This document shows, in pieces, positions 1 to 8,808 of a DNA stretch of 64,000 bases. The stretch comes from an uncultured Dehalococcoidia bacterium (GTDB lineage: Bacteria > Chloroflexota > Dehalococcoidia > Lucifugimonadales > UBA3495). Location of the stretch: positions 3,278,608 to 3,342,607 of the forward strand of contig OX638345.1 in assembly GCA_951813535.1 (NCBI GenBank). Reading direction: 5' to 3'. The translations under genes and the position numbers were made by a program. The notes beneath the pieces are model-generated. The model saw only the letters and a list, made by a program, of their open reading frames with translations, was not told the origin of the DNA and made no database searches. The number at the start of each line of letters is the position of its first letter. Position 1 is the stretch's first letter.

Positions 1-1500
1 CGGGTCGCCCGCGCCGGTCAGGTGACGCGACACCAGGAGCGAAACCTCTTCAACCTGCTGTCGCACGTTCATCAAGTCGCACAACTCGGCCAGCAGCGCG
101 GCGCTCTCCACCGGGTCGGCGCCCGTTTCCGGTAAGCGTTGGGCTGGCATGTTGAGGAATCGGTCCAGGTAAATGCTCATGGCGACGTCGAAAACCCCGC
201 GCAGCAGTTCCAAAGACGGGGCGCGCTGCAGCGCGCGGTGCAGGGCGTTGGCCGCCGTGAGGGTGTTGTGCACCGTGTCCCAGTCACCGAACTCGTTTGA
301 GACGTGGAAGTGAGCCATCCTCAGGAACGCAGCGTAGGCAACCGCGGAGCCCAGTTGTTCGGCAGTCGCGCCTGATCTGATTGCGGTCTTGATGGCTTCA
401 AGGATGTCCGATGGGGATTCGTCGAGCATTTCACGAGCCAACGCATCGGCATTGTCCCAGCCCGAGGCGTGGCGACCCGCTTCGCAGAGCGCCGGCAGCT
501 CCTCCCGGGCTTGCCACACCAACGACGCCAGGTCGATGGGGTGCCTCCAGGCGCTGAGTTCCTGGCTGCGGCGGGCGCGGGACATACCATGAACGAGGCT
601 GGTAAGTGTCTGGCTGGCGTGTTCCCACCCGATGTGGTCGAGCAACTCGAACGCCTTGTTGGCGAAATCCAGCGTATGACCGGCGTCCAGGTAGATGTGG
701 TCCGTGCTCGCCGCGAAGATCATGTCCGCGATGTCCCGGGGAGGCAGGCCCAGCTCGATGGCGGTCCTCAGGCACCGTTCGGCGGCATCCTCATCCCGCA
801 CGTCGATGAAGTTGCGGAACCATTGTTTGAAGACCTCTGGCCGGGTCTCGCCGGTGGGCAGCGGGTCCACGATAAAACGCGGCGGCCGACCGGCGCATTC
901 GCGAGACACGTGGAGCAACCCCTGGTACAGCGCCAGCGGACGGTCATCCTCGGCCAGGTGCGGCAGGATGTTGGCCGTTGCGGTGAGGATGGTCATGGCC
1001 GCGCCCCAGCCAGCCGACGTGTAGGTGGTCCCGAAATCGGCGCCGATGCGGAGGGGCCCACGGTAGTCGGCGCCGGCGGCGTGCAGACCCAGCACCGATT
1101 TGGCGGTTACCAGACGGATGTTGTGCTCCAGGCCGTCCCGCAGCCGACCGGACCAATGGACCGCCTCATCACGCTGGCCTGGCCGCGGATCCACCCAAAC
1201 CTGACCATCAACCACGGCGGTCGGGAAACTGCGTACGTCATCGGCGAAGGGATTGAAGGTGCCCCCGCTGGCCAGGTCGAACCGGGCGTGATGCCAATGG
1301 CAGGTCAGAATACCGTCGCTGACGCTGCCCCGGTCCAACGGAAACCCCATGTGCGGGCAGCGGTTATCCACCGCATGAACCTGTCCGTCATGGTAGATGA
1401 CGGCGATTGCATGCCCGCCGCCGGTGACCACCTTGCAGCCGGCGGACTTTATCTCCTCGATGCTTCCAGCAAGTATCTGCCCCGCTAACTGAGTCCCCAT
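1..1500 (-). CDS. Rieske [2Fe-2S] protein with long C-terminal domain (partial)
   Basis: I read this directly from the minus strand: an ATG at 1500-1498 opens a frame with no stop down to base 1, giving 500 residues and a missing C-terminus. Residues 1-110 form a ferredoxin-type Rieske domain: CPH at 48-50 and CHWH at 67-70 supply the Cys-x-His and Cys-x-x-His cluster ligands. The remaining ~390 residues look helical and carry no motif I recognise. The Rieske part implies electron transfer or redox sensing. Because of the extra domain it is neither a simple ferredoxin nor a normal ring-hydroxylating oxygenase, which would carry an HxxH iron site after the cluster. Reverse-strand frames here are shadows. 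Confidence 0.85.
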   Translation of the reverse strand, partial: MGTQLAGQILAGSIEEIKSAGCKVVTGGGHAIAVIYHDGQVHAVDNRCPHMGFPLDRGSVSDGILTCHWHHARFDLASGGTFNPFADDVRSFPTAVVDGQVWVDPRPGQRDEAVHWSGRLRDGLEHNIRLVTAKSVLGLHAAGADYRGPLRIGADFGTTYTSAGWGAAMTILTATANILPHLAEDDRPLALYQGLLHVSRECAGRPPRFIVDPLPTGETRPEVFKQWFRNFIDVRDEDAAERCLRTAIELGLPPRDIADMIFAASTDHIYLDAGHTLDFANKAFELLDHIGWEHASQTLTSLVHGMSRARRSQELSAWRHPIDLASLVWQAREELPALCEAGRHASGWDNADALAREMLDESPSDILEAIKTAIRSGATAEQLGSAVAYAAFLRMAHFHVSNEFGDWDTVHNTLTAANALHRALQRAPSLELLRGVFDVAMSIYLDRFLNMPAQRLPETGADPVESAALLAELCDLMNVRQQVEEVSLLVSRHLTGAGDP

Positions 1501-1552
1501 GTCGCTTCCCTCCAAACCCAAACCGCGTTGGCTCCGGACCCGGCCGACCGTG

Positions 1553-2329
1553 CTATTTCTGGGCGTAGCGATCCATGAACGTCCGAATGGCGCCGAAATA
1601 CTGCTGGATGCCCACGTACAAAAGATCGTTGTGTCCAGCGCCGGGGATGATCTCCAGGTGCTTTTCCGTGGTCCGCATCTTATCGTGCATGCCCACCGCG
1701 TCGGCCAACGGAGCAAGCTCGTCCTGTTCACCGTGGATGACCAGGGCCGGGATGTTTATCGAGTAGAACTTGTCGTGGTATGCCTCTTCCAGGGCCCGGG
1801 CCGAGTCGGCGTCCAGACCCTCGGTGAAGCGTCCCAGGTTGGGCCGTCCGCTCTCGATGATAACGCCGTTAATATGTTCAGAAGCGCTAACGGCCAGTTC
1901 GCCAGCGGCGTGGCGCCCCATGGACCGCCCCATAACGTAGACGGGCCCGGTGAAACTCAGTTGCTCCATCTCATCGCGCAGCTGATCGAGTACCTTGCGC
2001 GCGTCGGACAGCATGGTGGTGAAGGTTGGCGACCCGCCGGACGCGCCATAACCACGGTAGTCGGCCACAAAGAAATTGGCCCCGATCTGGTTGTAGAAGG
2101 GGGCAATCACGTCGTAGCCAGCGGCAGTTTCGCCATTGCCGTAGAAAAACAGCACAGTGGGGTTTTCCTTGCCCACTGGGTGGAATCGGCTGGAGAGCAC
2201 GACCCCGTCGTCGACCGGTATCGCGTAGTCGACGGCGGCCTCCGGCGCATCCGTCCAATGGCGTTGCGGGTAGAAGGAGCGGCCCGACCCCTCAAGGTTG
2301 TCCAATACCGAATAGTCAACGGTGGTCAT
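1553..2329 (-). CDS. alpha/beta hydrolase
   Basis: 258-residue alpha/beta-hydrolase-fold protein of the serine hydrolase type. The nucleophile elbow is GRSMG (GxSxG); a late Asp in GEQDE and a His in GAGHND complete a plausible catalytic triad. The oxyanion region reads FFYGNGE. There is no signal peptide, so it should be cytoplasmic; the substrate is unknown. The open frame extends upstream to 2566, but the ATG at 2329 is preceded by GGGAGGGG and begins the recognisable fold, so I chose it. It lies head to head with the LLM oxidoreductase at 2439, leaving about 110 bp of shared upstream sequence. Confidence 0.85.
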   Translation of the reverse strand: MTTVDYSVLDNLEGSGRSFYPQRHWTDAPEAAVDYAIPVDDGVVLSSRFHPVGKENPTVLFFYGNGETAAGYDVIAPFYNQIGANFFVADYRGYGASGGSPTFTTMLSDARKVLDQLRDEMEQLSFTGPVYVMGRSMGRHAAGELAVSASEHINGVIIESGRPNLGRFTEGLDADSARALEEAYHDKFYSINIPALVIHGEQDELAPLADAVGMHDKMRTTEKHLEIIPGAGHNDLLYVGIQQYFGAIRTFMDRYAQK

Positions 2330-2438
2330 AAGCCCCTCCCCGGTTACATTCGGCATTATACTACCATCAGACTCCCAGCCACCGTTTGGTCGGCTTTGAG
2401 CCGAACGATTTGAGTACCGGATCTCGGAGGTTAACCGC

Positions 2439-3548
2439 ATGGCCAAGATGGAAATCGGACTGTATGACGTGCTGGACCAGGCGCAGATGGAGTCGCATCC
2501 GGTGGCCGCCGACGTGTACGACGAGCATATCCGTAGTGCCAAGGAAGCGGAGCAGATGGGGTACAAGTACTACTTCTCCATCGAGCACCAGACGTCCGAC
2601 GTCAGCTTCATGAGCTCGCCGAGTGTTTACCTGACCGCCCTGGCACGGGCCACCAGCGCCATGCGCTTCGGCGTGATGATCTACCAGCTCCCATTCCATC
2701 ACCCCATCCGCCTCGCCGAAGAGGTTTCCATGCTGGACCACCTGTCCCGCGGCCGGGTGGAATTCGGGGCCGGCACCGGTGTCACTTACCACGAATTCCT
2801 GCGGTGGAACGTGGACTTCGACCGACGGCGCGCCATCAGCGAAGAGGCCCTGGACATCATCCTCATGGCCTGGAAGGAAGGGAGCGTCACCTACGAGGGC
2901 GAGTTCTTCAAGTTCGATGAGGTCTTGACCACACCCGATACATTCCAGAAGCCGCATCCCCCGGTGTGGTTCGGGTGCCACAGCGCCGAGAGCTTTGAGT
3001 ATTCCGCGAAGAAGAACTTCCACGTCTCCCAGAACATCGACACCGACCCGGTGATCGCAGAGAAGTTCGACACCTGGCGCAACCTGTGGCAGGCACAGGG
3101 ACACGATACCCCGATGCCGAAAACCTTCCTGACCCGACATGTGCACGTGGCCGAAACCGACGCCAAGGCGCGGGAGCAGGCCGAGCCCTTCCTGGCAACG
3201 GCGGCCTTCCCGTCGGCAGTCCCTGAAGGCAAGGGCCGCGACTTCATCGGGGAGACGCGCATTGGGTATGGGCCTTTCGGGATGCGCGGCGAAGATCCGG
3301 GATCACCGGAGCGTGCCGAACTGCGGCGCACCTTCCGCGAGCGCGCTCAGTCCTACGATTTCTGGATCGACAACGGCATCGCCCTGGTGGGCAGCCCGGA
3401 GACGGTGGCAAAACGCCTCCGGGACCAGCACGATCTCATCGGCCACGACATCTTCTGCGCGCGGCACCTGTTCGGCTACATCGACCCAAACGCGGCCAAG
3501 CAATCTATTCGGTTGTTTGCCGAGGAAGTTATGCCGGCGTTTGTCTAA
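2439..3548 (+). CDS. LLM class flavin-dependent oxidoreductase
   Basis: 369-residue bacterial luciferase-like monooxygenase (TIM barrel using FMN or F420). Family traits seen are the early strand-helix with EHQ, the segment GRVEFGAGTG in the middle of the barrel, and KPHPPVWFG near residue 185. GGAGG stands 9 bases before the ATG, which fixes the start. Its last bases overlap the tail-to-tail Rieske oxygenase by 4 bp. Relatives oxidise a range of small organics and sulfonates; the substrate cannot be read from the sequence. It is one of three LLM enzymes in this window. Confidence 0.9.
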   Translation: MAKMEIGLYDVLDQAQMESHPVAADVYDEHIRSAKEAEQMGYKYYFSIEHQTSDVSFMSSPSVYLTALARATSAMRFGVMIYQLPFHHPIRLAEEVSMLDHLSRGRVEFGAGTGVTYHEFLRWNVDFDRRRAISEEALDIILMAWKEGSVTYEGEFFKFDEVLTTPDTFQKPHPPVWFGCHSAESFEYSAKKNFHVSQNIDTDPVIAEKFDTWRNLWQAQGHDTPMPKTFLTRHVHVAETDAKAREQAEPFLATAAFPSAVPEGKGRDFIGETRIGYGPFGMRGEDPGSPERAELRRTFRERAQSYDFWIDNGIALVGSPETVAKRLRDQHDLIGHDIFCARHLFGYIDPNAAKQSIRLFAEEVMPAFV

Positions 3549-4993
3549 ACGCGGCGCAGCAGCTCGGCCTCCAGTCGATCGGCGTCGAATGTCTCCGTGG
3601 AGGAAGCGACTTTGACGTCGCCCTCGCGCACCATGCGTTCGGCTTCGCTCTCCTCCATCACCTCGGGCATGGCTTCCTCACGTTCACGCTGGCGGATGAC
3701 GTCGCGGTTGTGGTCCGCAAACAGCCGGCGCATGGCGACGACAACCGAGTCCGTGGAGGACAGGTACTCTGGCATGTTGTACTGGGTGTACTTCTCCGCA
3801 TCGTAGTCCTGGTTCCTGAAGTTGAAGTTGAGCTCCCAGTTGCGGTACGGCCAGGTGGTGGCGCTCACGACGCGGCGAACCGGGCTGGGCCGTTTTTCAT
3901 ACCGCTCCACGTTCAGGTAGACCATGCGGGTGAGGTTGTCCTCGACCGGTACGGGCCACCGAGTGCTGCGGAAGTAACGGTTGTTGCCTCCCGTGCGGGA
4001 CATGCCGGGCAGCCGGGTCCCGTTCCACTCGTTGACGTCGGGTGTGTCGGAGCCGGACGCGCGCCGGTAGTTGGGGTCCTGTCCCCGGCGCTTGGCCTTC
4101 CAGTCGAAGAACCAGGTCCAGGCGAGCCGCCAGCGGTGCAGCGGCCACACGCCGTCCACGCCGGGATAGTACATCTGGTAGGGAATGTTCCCGTCCTCGT
4201 CGTAGTAGTACTTTTCCACCGACGACTTGCCGCTGCCGGGCCGGTAGTGCACGTTCTTGTTGTTGACCAGGTTCACGCGATAGCCCAGCGGAGTGCGGGG
4301 CCGGCCGCCGACCCGGCTGCCAAGAATGCGCAGGGCGTTGCGGTGCACCATGAAGGCGTTGTGGGCATCCATGGTGTTCTCAAGAACCAGCACCCAGTTG
4401 CAGTCGAACATGGTGAAGGATGGCCGGCAGATGTTGTGCTCCTCGAACATCTCCGGCGGAATGTCCTCCTCGGGAGCAACGGGCTCGCCTTCGCCCATCC
4501 ACACGAATACCATTCCCTTGAGGGTCACCGTGGGGAATTTGCGGGCCTTCATGCCGGGCGCGCCGACCATCATGGAGTCAGGGCCCTCGGTGAGAAAAGC
4601 GACGCAGTTGCCGTCGCCATCGAAGGTGGCCCCGTGGTAGGGGCAGGTCAGGAAGCCTTCGAAGTAGCAGCGGCCCATCGACAGATACACCGCGCGATGT
4701 GGGCACCAGTCCAGCAGTGCCTGCACCTCGCCCGCTTTGTCTTTGAAGAACACCACATCGCTGCCCAGCATCCGCAGCATGGTGGGCTGGTTCTTCTTGA
4801 CGTCCTTGGCCGGCAGAGCCGGATACCAGTACTCACGAAACCCCAAAGGAGGGATGCGACTGCGGCGGTCCCTGGGGTTATCCGGAACCTGGAACGGCGG
4901 AGTGGAGTTGAACCCCTGCGTCCCGCGCCGCATCTTCTTGTAGCCGCCGGGATAACCGGATAGCGGCTTCAGCAAAAGGCTTTTGAGTCCCAT
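3545..4993 (-). CDS. Rieske aromatic ring-hydroxylating oxygenase, alpha subunit-like
   Basis: 482 residues from the ATG at 4993 (the frame stays open 19 codons further up). The N-terminal Rieske domain shows CPHR and CPYH, the Cys-x-His/Cys-x-x-His ligands of a [2Fe-2S] cluster. The C-terminal half should be the mononuclear-iron catalytic domain; a segment with EN.MDAHNAFMVHRNA gives the expected D/H-x4-H type iron ligands. It is closest in style to the phthalate/vanillate oxygenase alpha subunits, which work with a separate reductase; none is adjacent. Substrate unknown. It converges with the LLM oxidoreductase gene with a 4-bp overlap. Confidence 0.88.
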   Translation of the reverse strand: MGLKSLLLKPLSGYPGGYKKMRRGTQGFNSTPPFQVPDNPRDRRSRIPPLGFREYWYPALPAKDVKKNQPTMLRMLGSDVVFFKDKAGEVQALLDWCPHRAVYLSMGRCYFEGFLTCPYHGATFDGDGNCVAFLTEGPDSMMVGAPGMKARKFPTVTLKGMVFVWMGEGEPVAPEEDIPPEMFEEHNICRPSFTMFDCNWVLVLENTMDAHNAFMVHRNALRILGSRVGGRPRTPLGYRVNLVNNKNVHYRPGSGKSSVEKYYYDEDGNIPYQMYYPGVDGVWPLHRWRLAWTWFFDWKAKRRGQDPNYRRASGSDTPDVNEWNGTRLPGMSRTGGNNRYFRSTRWPVPVEDNLTRMVYLNVERYEKRPSPVRRVVSATTWPYRNWELNFNFRNQDYDAEKYTQYNMPEYLSSTDSVVVAMRRLFADHNRDVIRQREREEAMPEVMEESEAERMVREGDVKVASSTETFDADRLEAELLRRV

Positions 4994-5093
4994 ACCGTTG
5001 CCCCCGTGTCGTGGCGTGGTCGATCCACGCCATATTAGCAGAACGGTCAAGGGACGGAGTCGACGCGCGCCAGTAACGGGACTAGAACCAGGA

Positions 5094-5117
5094 AAGGGCG
5101 AATAATCATTCCCCCTT
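5094..5117 (-). terminator. GC-rich hairpin after SDR gene
   Basis: AAGGGcGAAT at 5094-5103 pairs with ATTCcCCCTT at 5108-5117 around the loop AATC, with one C-C mismatch. It sits just past the stop of the minus-strand SDR gene. Its text resembles the perfect hairpin at 11861-11886. No clear U-run follows. Confidence 0.5.
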
Positions 5118-5144
5118 CAACCTGCGGACGAGTTGTGGGCGAAC

Positions 5145-5984
5145 CTAGAACGGGTAGGGCTGACCACCGCCAACCGCCAGCACCTGGCCGGTTATGTACG
5201 AGGCGTCGTGTGAAGCAAGGAAAGCGATGGCCGCTGCCTGCTCGTCGGCCTCGCCGCGTCGGCCCATGGGGATCTCGGAGTTGCGGGTTGCCGAGCGGTA
5301 CTCGTCCTGGGCAGCGCGTTCGCTGGCCGGCAGCTCCGGCGGCATGATTCCTACGCCAAAGTCGCGCGGGGTCACCCGATCGTCCGCGGCGGTTCCGCTG
5401 GGAGCTACACAGTTGACCCGGATGCCCAAATGGGCGACCTCGCGCGCCAATGAGGTAGTCAGGCCAATCTGACCGGCCTTGGCCGCAGCGTAGGGCACGC
5501 GGAACCGACCAGTAACGGCGTGGGTGGCGATGTTGACTATGGATCCGGAGCCCTGATCGATCATGTATGGCAGCGCGGCCCGGCAGCACCACATGGCGGT
5601 CCAGAAACTCCGGTCGATCTCCGCCTGGATCTGGTCCGGGGTGTAGTACTGTAAAGATTGGAACCAGATGGTTCCGCCGGCGATGTTGGCGAGGACGTCG
5701 ATCCTGCCAAAAGCATCGTTCGCCTTCGCCATGAGAGCCTCGGCATTCTCCCATTTGGAGAGATCACCGATGGATATTTCGCAAGCGCCGCCGAAATCCT
5801 GTATCTCCTTGCGGACGCGCTCCGAGGTTTCAGCGACCATGTCGCCGATGACGATGGACGCTCCCTCTTGCACCAGACGACGGGCAGTGGCCGATCCGAT
5901 ACCCTGCCCGCCCCCGGTTACCACGGCGACCTTGCCCTCGAAGCGTCTGGCGCCAGCAGCTTTCGGATCCAACACGTCGGCCAT
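5145..5984 (-). CDS. SDR family NAD(P)-dependent oxidoreductase
   Basis: 279-residue classical short-chain dehydrogenase/reductase. The cofactor loop is TGGGQGIG near residue 24, the structural motif NIAGG is near 100, and the catalytic YAAAK lies near 165. The usual catalytic Ser about 13 residues before the Tyr is not obvious: the strand reads VNIATHAV, so Thr or nothing may serve there. The C-terminus GQVLAVGGG is typical of the family. The final product could be an alcohol/ketone oxidoreductase or an inactive relative. Confidence 0.88.
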   Translation of the reverse strand: MADVLDPKAAGARRFEGKVAVVTGGGQGIGSATARRLVQEGASIVIGDMVAETSERVRKEIQDFGGACEISIGDLSKWENAEALMAKANDAFGRIDVLANIAGGTIWFQSLQYYTPDQIQAEIDRSFWTAMWCCRAALPYMIDQGSGSIVNIATHAVTGRFRVPYAAAKAGQIGLTTSLAREVAHLGIRVNCVAPSGTAADDRVTPRDFGVGIMPPELPASERAAQDEYRSATRNSEIPMGRRGEADEQAAAIAFLASHDASYITGQVLAVGGGQPYPF

Positions 5985-6036
5985 GGGGGTAGCTCAGATT
6001 TGTGACCGCTACAGGCGCGGAGATCGATAGAGCGCG

Positions 6037-6363
6037 TCAGCTTGGTGTTACATCCGCGCTGGAAAAGAATTGCTTGTCCAGGTCGGGATCGGTCGCGCCG
6101 AGCAGGCCATTGGTGTAGAGGCGGCAGGACCGCAGCCACAGGACCAGGATGGCGTTGTTGACATACATTTGCGGGAGTTCGCGTCCGTGCTCCAAGCGAG
6201 CGTGGGCGCGAATTCCCGCTTCGAAAAACTGTTCCAGGAACGGCGTGGGCTCGTTGTCAAGCGCGCACGCCTCCAGAATTTCCGGCGGAGCCTCCCGGCA
6301 AATCATGCCGGGAGCCGCCTCCGCCAGCCGAATGTAGTCCGGTTCCTGCTCCTGGGTAATCAC
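6037..6363 (-). CDS. small hypothetical protein
   Basis: 108 residues, starting 6 bases after the stop of the NHL-repeat gene, so probably translated with it. The N-terminus is acidic; the middle reads as helices (ILEAC..., FLEQFFEAGIRAHARL, VLWLRSCRLYTNGLL). No signal peptide, metal-binding pairs or known motif are visible. The close spacing suggests a role tied to the NHL protein or to the DUF1501/DUF1800 operon above it. I do not recognise the family. Confidence 0.6.
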   Translation of the reverse strand: MITQEQEPDYIRLAEAAPGMICREAPPEILEACALDNEPTPFLEQFFEAGIRAHARLEHGRELPQMYVNNAILVLWLRSCRLYTNGLLGATDPDLDKQFFSSADVTPS

Positions 6364-6369
6364 GGATCA

Positions 6370-7434
6370 TCACAGGTTCATCTGGGGAACCATGTAATTG
6401 TCCATCTTGTTGTAGATCTGCAGCCGGCTGCGCTGGGCGTCCAGCACCACCAGGCGACCGCTGTTCTCGTCGAAGTGGACGTCGGTGGGCAGGGCAAAGC
6501 GCCATTCCGACTCGGTGGTGGGAACTTCACGGCGGCGCTTCAGGTAGTCCGCATTGGCGACCACCGTCATGTCCGCCCATTTGCTGAGCCACTGGGCGTC
6601 GCCGATGAGCGAGATGATGAAGTTGCCTTCCTTGTCAAAGACATGGACCTTGCCCGCGTGCATTCCATTGTCGCTCCAGTCGGCAACGTAGACGTCGCCC
6701 TGTGGGTCAATGGTGATCTGGACGGGCAGGTGCATCTGGCCGCGCTTGGTGCCCGGCTCGCCGAACTGCATGAGCCACTCGCCGTCGGCGGTGAACTTCT
6801 GCACCCGGTGGTTCCGGTGGTCCGCTACGTACACGGAACCGTCGTTCTGGTCCACGGTGATGCCCCAGGGGGAGTTGAACTCGCCGTTCCCATCGCCCAG
6901 TGACCCCCAACTGGTGATCAGCTGCCCGCTGGCAGTGAACTTGCGGACCTCGTGGCTGCGGCCGTCGGTGCAGTAGATGTTGCCGCTGGCGTCAACGGCA
7001 ATGCTGGAGGCGCCATGATCCTTGCCGTCGTCGGCGGGAGCCGTCCTCCACCGGGTGATGAACGTGCCGTCCTTTTCAAACTCGGACACTATGTTCATCC
7101 ATTCGTCGGCTACGTAAATGTGGCCGTTAGGGGCGAGAACCATGCCCGAGGGCCAAATGAACTCGCCTTCGCGGTCGCCGTATTTGCCGAACTCGCCGGT
7201 GAATTCCTCGTCGCCCTCGTTGTTGCCCAGGTCAATGATGCTGACCCGCGCGCCATAGGCCAACTTGTTCCACGGCACGTTGGAGATGCCTTCGATGCCC
7301 CGGTTCAGCACGTATACCGTGTTGCCTTCAAAGGCCATCGCCGTGGGCTGGCTGAACCCCATGCCGGAGGCAGCGCCCCGGCCCACCGAGTGGCTGTAGT
7401 CGTACACTCGGCCTTTTGCGATCTGCGTAAGCAT
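6370..7434 (-). CDS. NHL-repeat beta-propeller protein
   Basis: 354 residues built of about six NHL-type blades, recognisable by recurring G.I.VAD....RVQKF and GEF..PWGI phrases: IYVADEWMNIV, IYCTDGRSHEV, VYVADHRNHRVQKF, VYVADWSDN. No signal peptide is evident, so the location is unclear. Such propellers bind partners or act as lyase/peptidylglycine-like enzymes; no catalytic set is identifiable. It is third in the operon after DUF1800 and DUF1501 genes. A second NHL protein of similar style lies at 49393-50277. Confidence 0.88.
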   Translation of the reverse strand: MLTQIAKGRVYDYSHSVGRGAASGMGFSQPTAMAFEGNTVYVLNRGIEGISNVPWNKLAYGARVSIIDLGNNEGDEEFTGEFGKYGDREGEFIWPSGMVLAPNGHIYVADEWMNIVSEFEKDGTFITRWRTAPADDGKDHGASSIAVDASGNIYCTDGRSHEVRKFTASGQLITSWGSLGDGNGEFNSPWGITVDQNDGSVYVADHRNHRVQKFTADGEWLMQFGEPGTKRGQMHLPVQITIDPQGDVYVADWSDNGMHAGKVHVFDKEGNFIISLIGDAQWLSKWADMTVVANADYLKRRREVPTTESEWRFALPTDVHFDENSGRLVVLDAQRSRLQIYNKMDNYMVPQMNL

Positions 7435-7509
7435 AGTACTACCTGCTCATTGCGTGTGTGTCTTTAAGCGGACGGATCGGGCTCTGCGGCCCGGATTGCC
7501 CACAATTGC

Positions 7510-7539
7510 GGGGCCAGCAGATTTGCACCCACTGGCCCC
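7510..7539. other. inverted repeat between NHL and DUF1501 genes
   Basis: GGGGCCAG at 7510-7517 and CTGGCCCC at 7532-7539 form an 8-bp stem with a 14-base loop in the 154-bp gap between two minus-strand genes. It could attenuate transcription between the operon's second and third genes. No U-run is present. Confidence 0.35.
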
Positions 7540-7588
7540 GGTCGGTTTTGCCAATCAGCGCGTCCCGTTGACCGGAACCCGTGAACCT

Positions 7589-8716
7589 TTAGACAAACGC
7601 GACTTTCTCGAAGGTTCCGCTGACGATGGGGTTGGCGTCCAGGCCCATCCAGTTTTCCAGGATCGCGGAATACACACCGCGGAAGTCGGTGCCGGGAACC
7701 AGGTCGCCCTGTTCCAGGTCCTCAGGCTTGGAGGACGGGTATTCGCCATACTCGCCGCCCTTGATCTGGTCGCCCATGACCATGACGAGGCCCGCAGCGC
7801 CGTGGTCCGTGCCGCTGCCGTTGTCGTGGACGCGGCGGCCGAACTCGGAGAACATCATCAGGATGACGTTGTCGCTGGCATTGTTCTCGCGCAGGTCGTC
7901 GAAGAAGCTGGACACCGCGGCGGAAACGTCCCGCCACAGTCCGTCGTGCATCCCGACCTGGTTGGAGTGGCTGTCAAAACTGCCGTGGTCGCAGTAGAGC
8001 ACGCGAGCGCCCAGGTCAGCCTGGTGCACCTGGGAAATGCCCTTCAGCTTGCGCGCGATGGGGGTGTCTGGATACTCGACCGAGCTGCTGTACTGCTCAG
8101 GGGCCACCTTCAGGATGTCGGCGGCCTTGAGGCCGTCGAGACCGGTCTGGCCCAGGTAGTCCATCACGAAGCCGTTGCCGATGGTCGGGGAGTAGAGGCG
8201 CGTGAAGCGGTCAATGATCTTGCCGCGCTGCATCTCTTCCTGGATGCTGGTCAGCATCCCGAAGTTCTCCAGATCATCCACGCACGCGACCGGGACGCCG
8301 GGAAGGGCCAGGGCGCGAGGCAGGCTCGGGCCGAAGCTGACCGCGGTGACGACGTTCTCCTTGTTGGGGTCGATGTCACGGGCGGCGCGACCCAACCAGC
8401 CCTCGGTACCCAGCTTGTCCGGCTCACAGGTGTGCCAGATGTCCATGCTGCGGAAGTGGCTGCGCGGACTGTTGGCATAGCCGACGCCGTGGATGATGGC
8501 CATGTCGCCGCCATCCCAGAAGCGTCGCAGTGGGGCCAGTTCAGGGTGGAGCCCGATGCTGTCATTGAGCTTCAGAATACGCTCGTCCGGCACGCCGACC
8601 ACGGGCCTCTTGTCACGGTACAGAGGCTCGGCGTGGGGGATGACGGTGTTCATGTAGTCGTTGCCGCCGGTGAGCTGCAACACCACCAGAACCGGATCTT
8701 TCTTCGTTGAGGTCAT
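7589..8716 (-). CDS. DUF1501 domain-containing protein
   Basis: 375 residues. The pattern is that of DUF1501: LVVLQLTGGNDYMNTVIP at the start, HFRSMDIWHT, and the late MFSEFGRRV...GTDHG block, which resembles the metal-binding part of alkaline-phosphatase-superfamily (sulfatase-like) proteins. Members are nearly always encoded beside a DUF1800 gene, as here (8809-10212). AGGAGC lies 7 bases before the ATG. No Tat or Sec signal is visible at this start, unlike many relatives. The biochemical role of the family is unknown. Confidence 0.9.
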   Translation of the reverse strand: MTSTKKDPVLVVLQLTGGNDYMNTVIPHAEPLYRDKRPVVGVPDERILKLNDSIGLHPELAPLRRFWDGGDMAIIHGVGYANSPRSHFRSMDIWHTCEPDKLGTEGWLGRAARDIDPNKENVVTAVSFGPSLPRALALPGVPVACVDDLENFGMLTSIQEEMQRGKIIDRFTRLYSPTIGNGFVMDYLGQTGLDGLKAADILKVAPEQYSSSVEYPDTPIARKLKGISQVHQADLGARVLYCDHGSFDSHSNQVGMHDGLWRDVSAAVSSFFDDLRENNASDNVILMMFSEFGRRVHDNGSGTDHGAAGLVMVMGDQIKGGEYGEYPSSKPEDLEQGDLVPGTDFRGVYSAILENWMGLDANPIVSGTFEKVAFV

Positions 8717-8808
8717 TTTGCTTGCTCCTGTGGATATCGTTCCGCGAACGCGGATTGCGAGACGGTGGTAGCGGCGACGCGTTGGAGTGCGCCGCCGCGT
8801 TGGTCTCG

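Noticed and set aside
1499-2413. 304-residue forward frame
   Set aside because: It is antisense to the alpha/beta hydrolase, has no family motifs and reflects high GC.
3710-4963. 417-residue forward frame
   Set aside because: It lies opposite the Rieske oxygenase with its CPHR/CPYH cluster ligands; the forward translation shows no domain.
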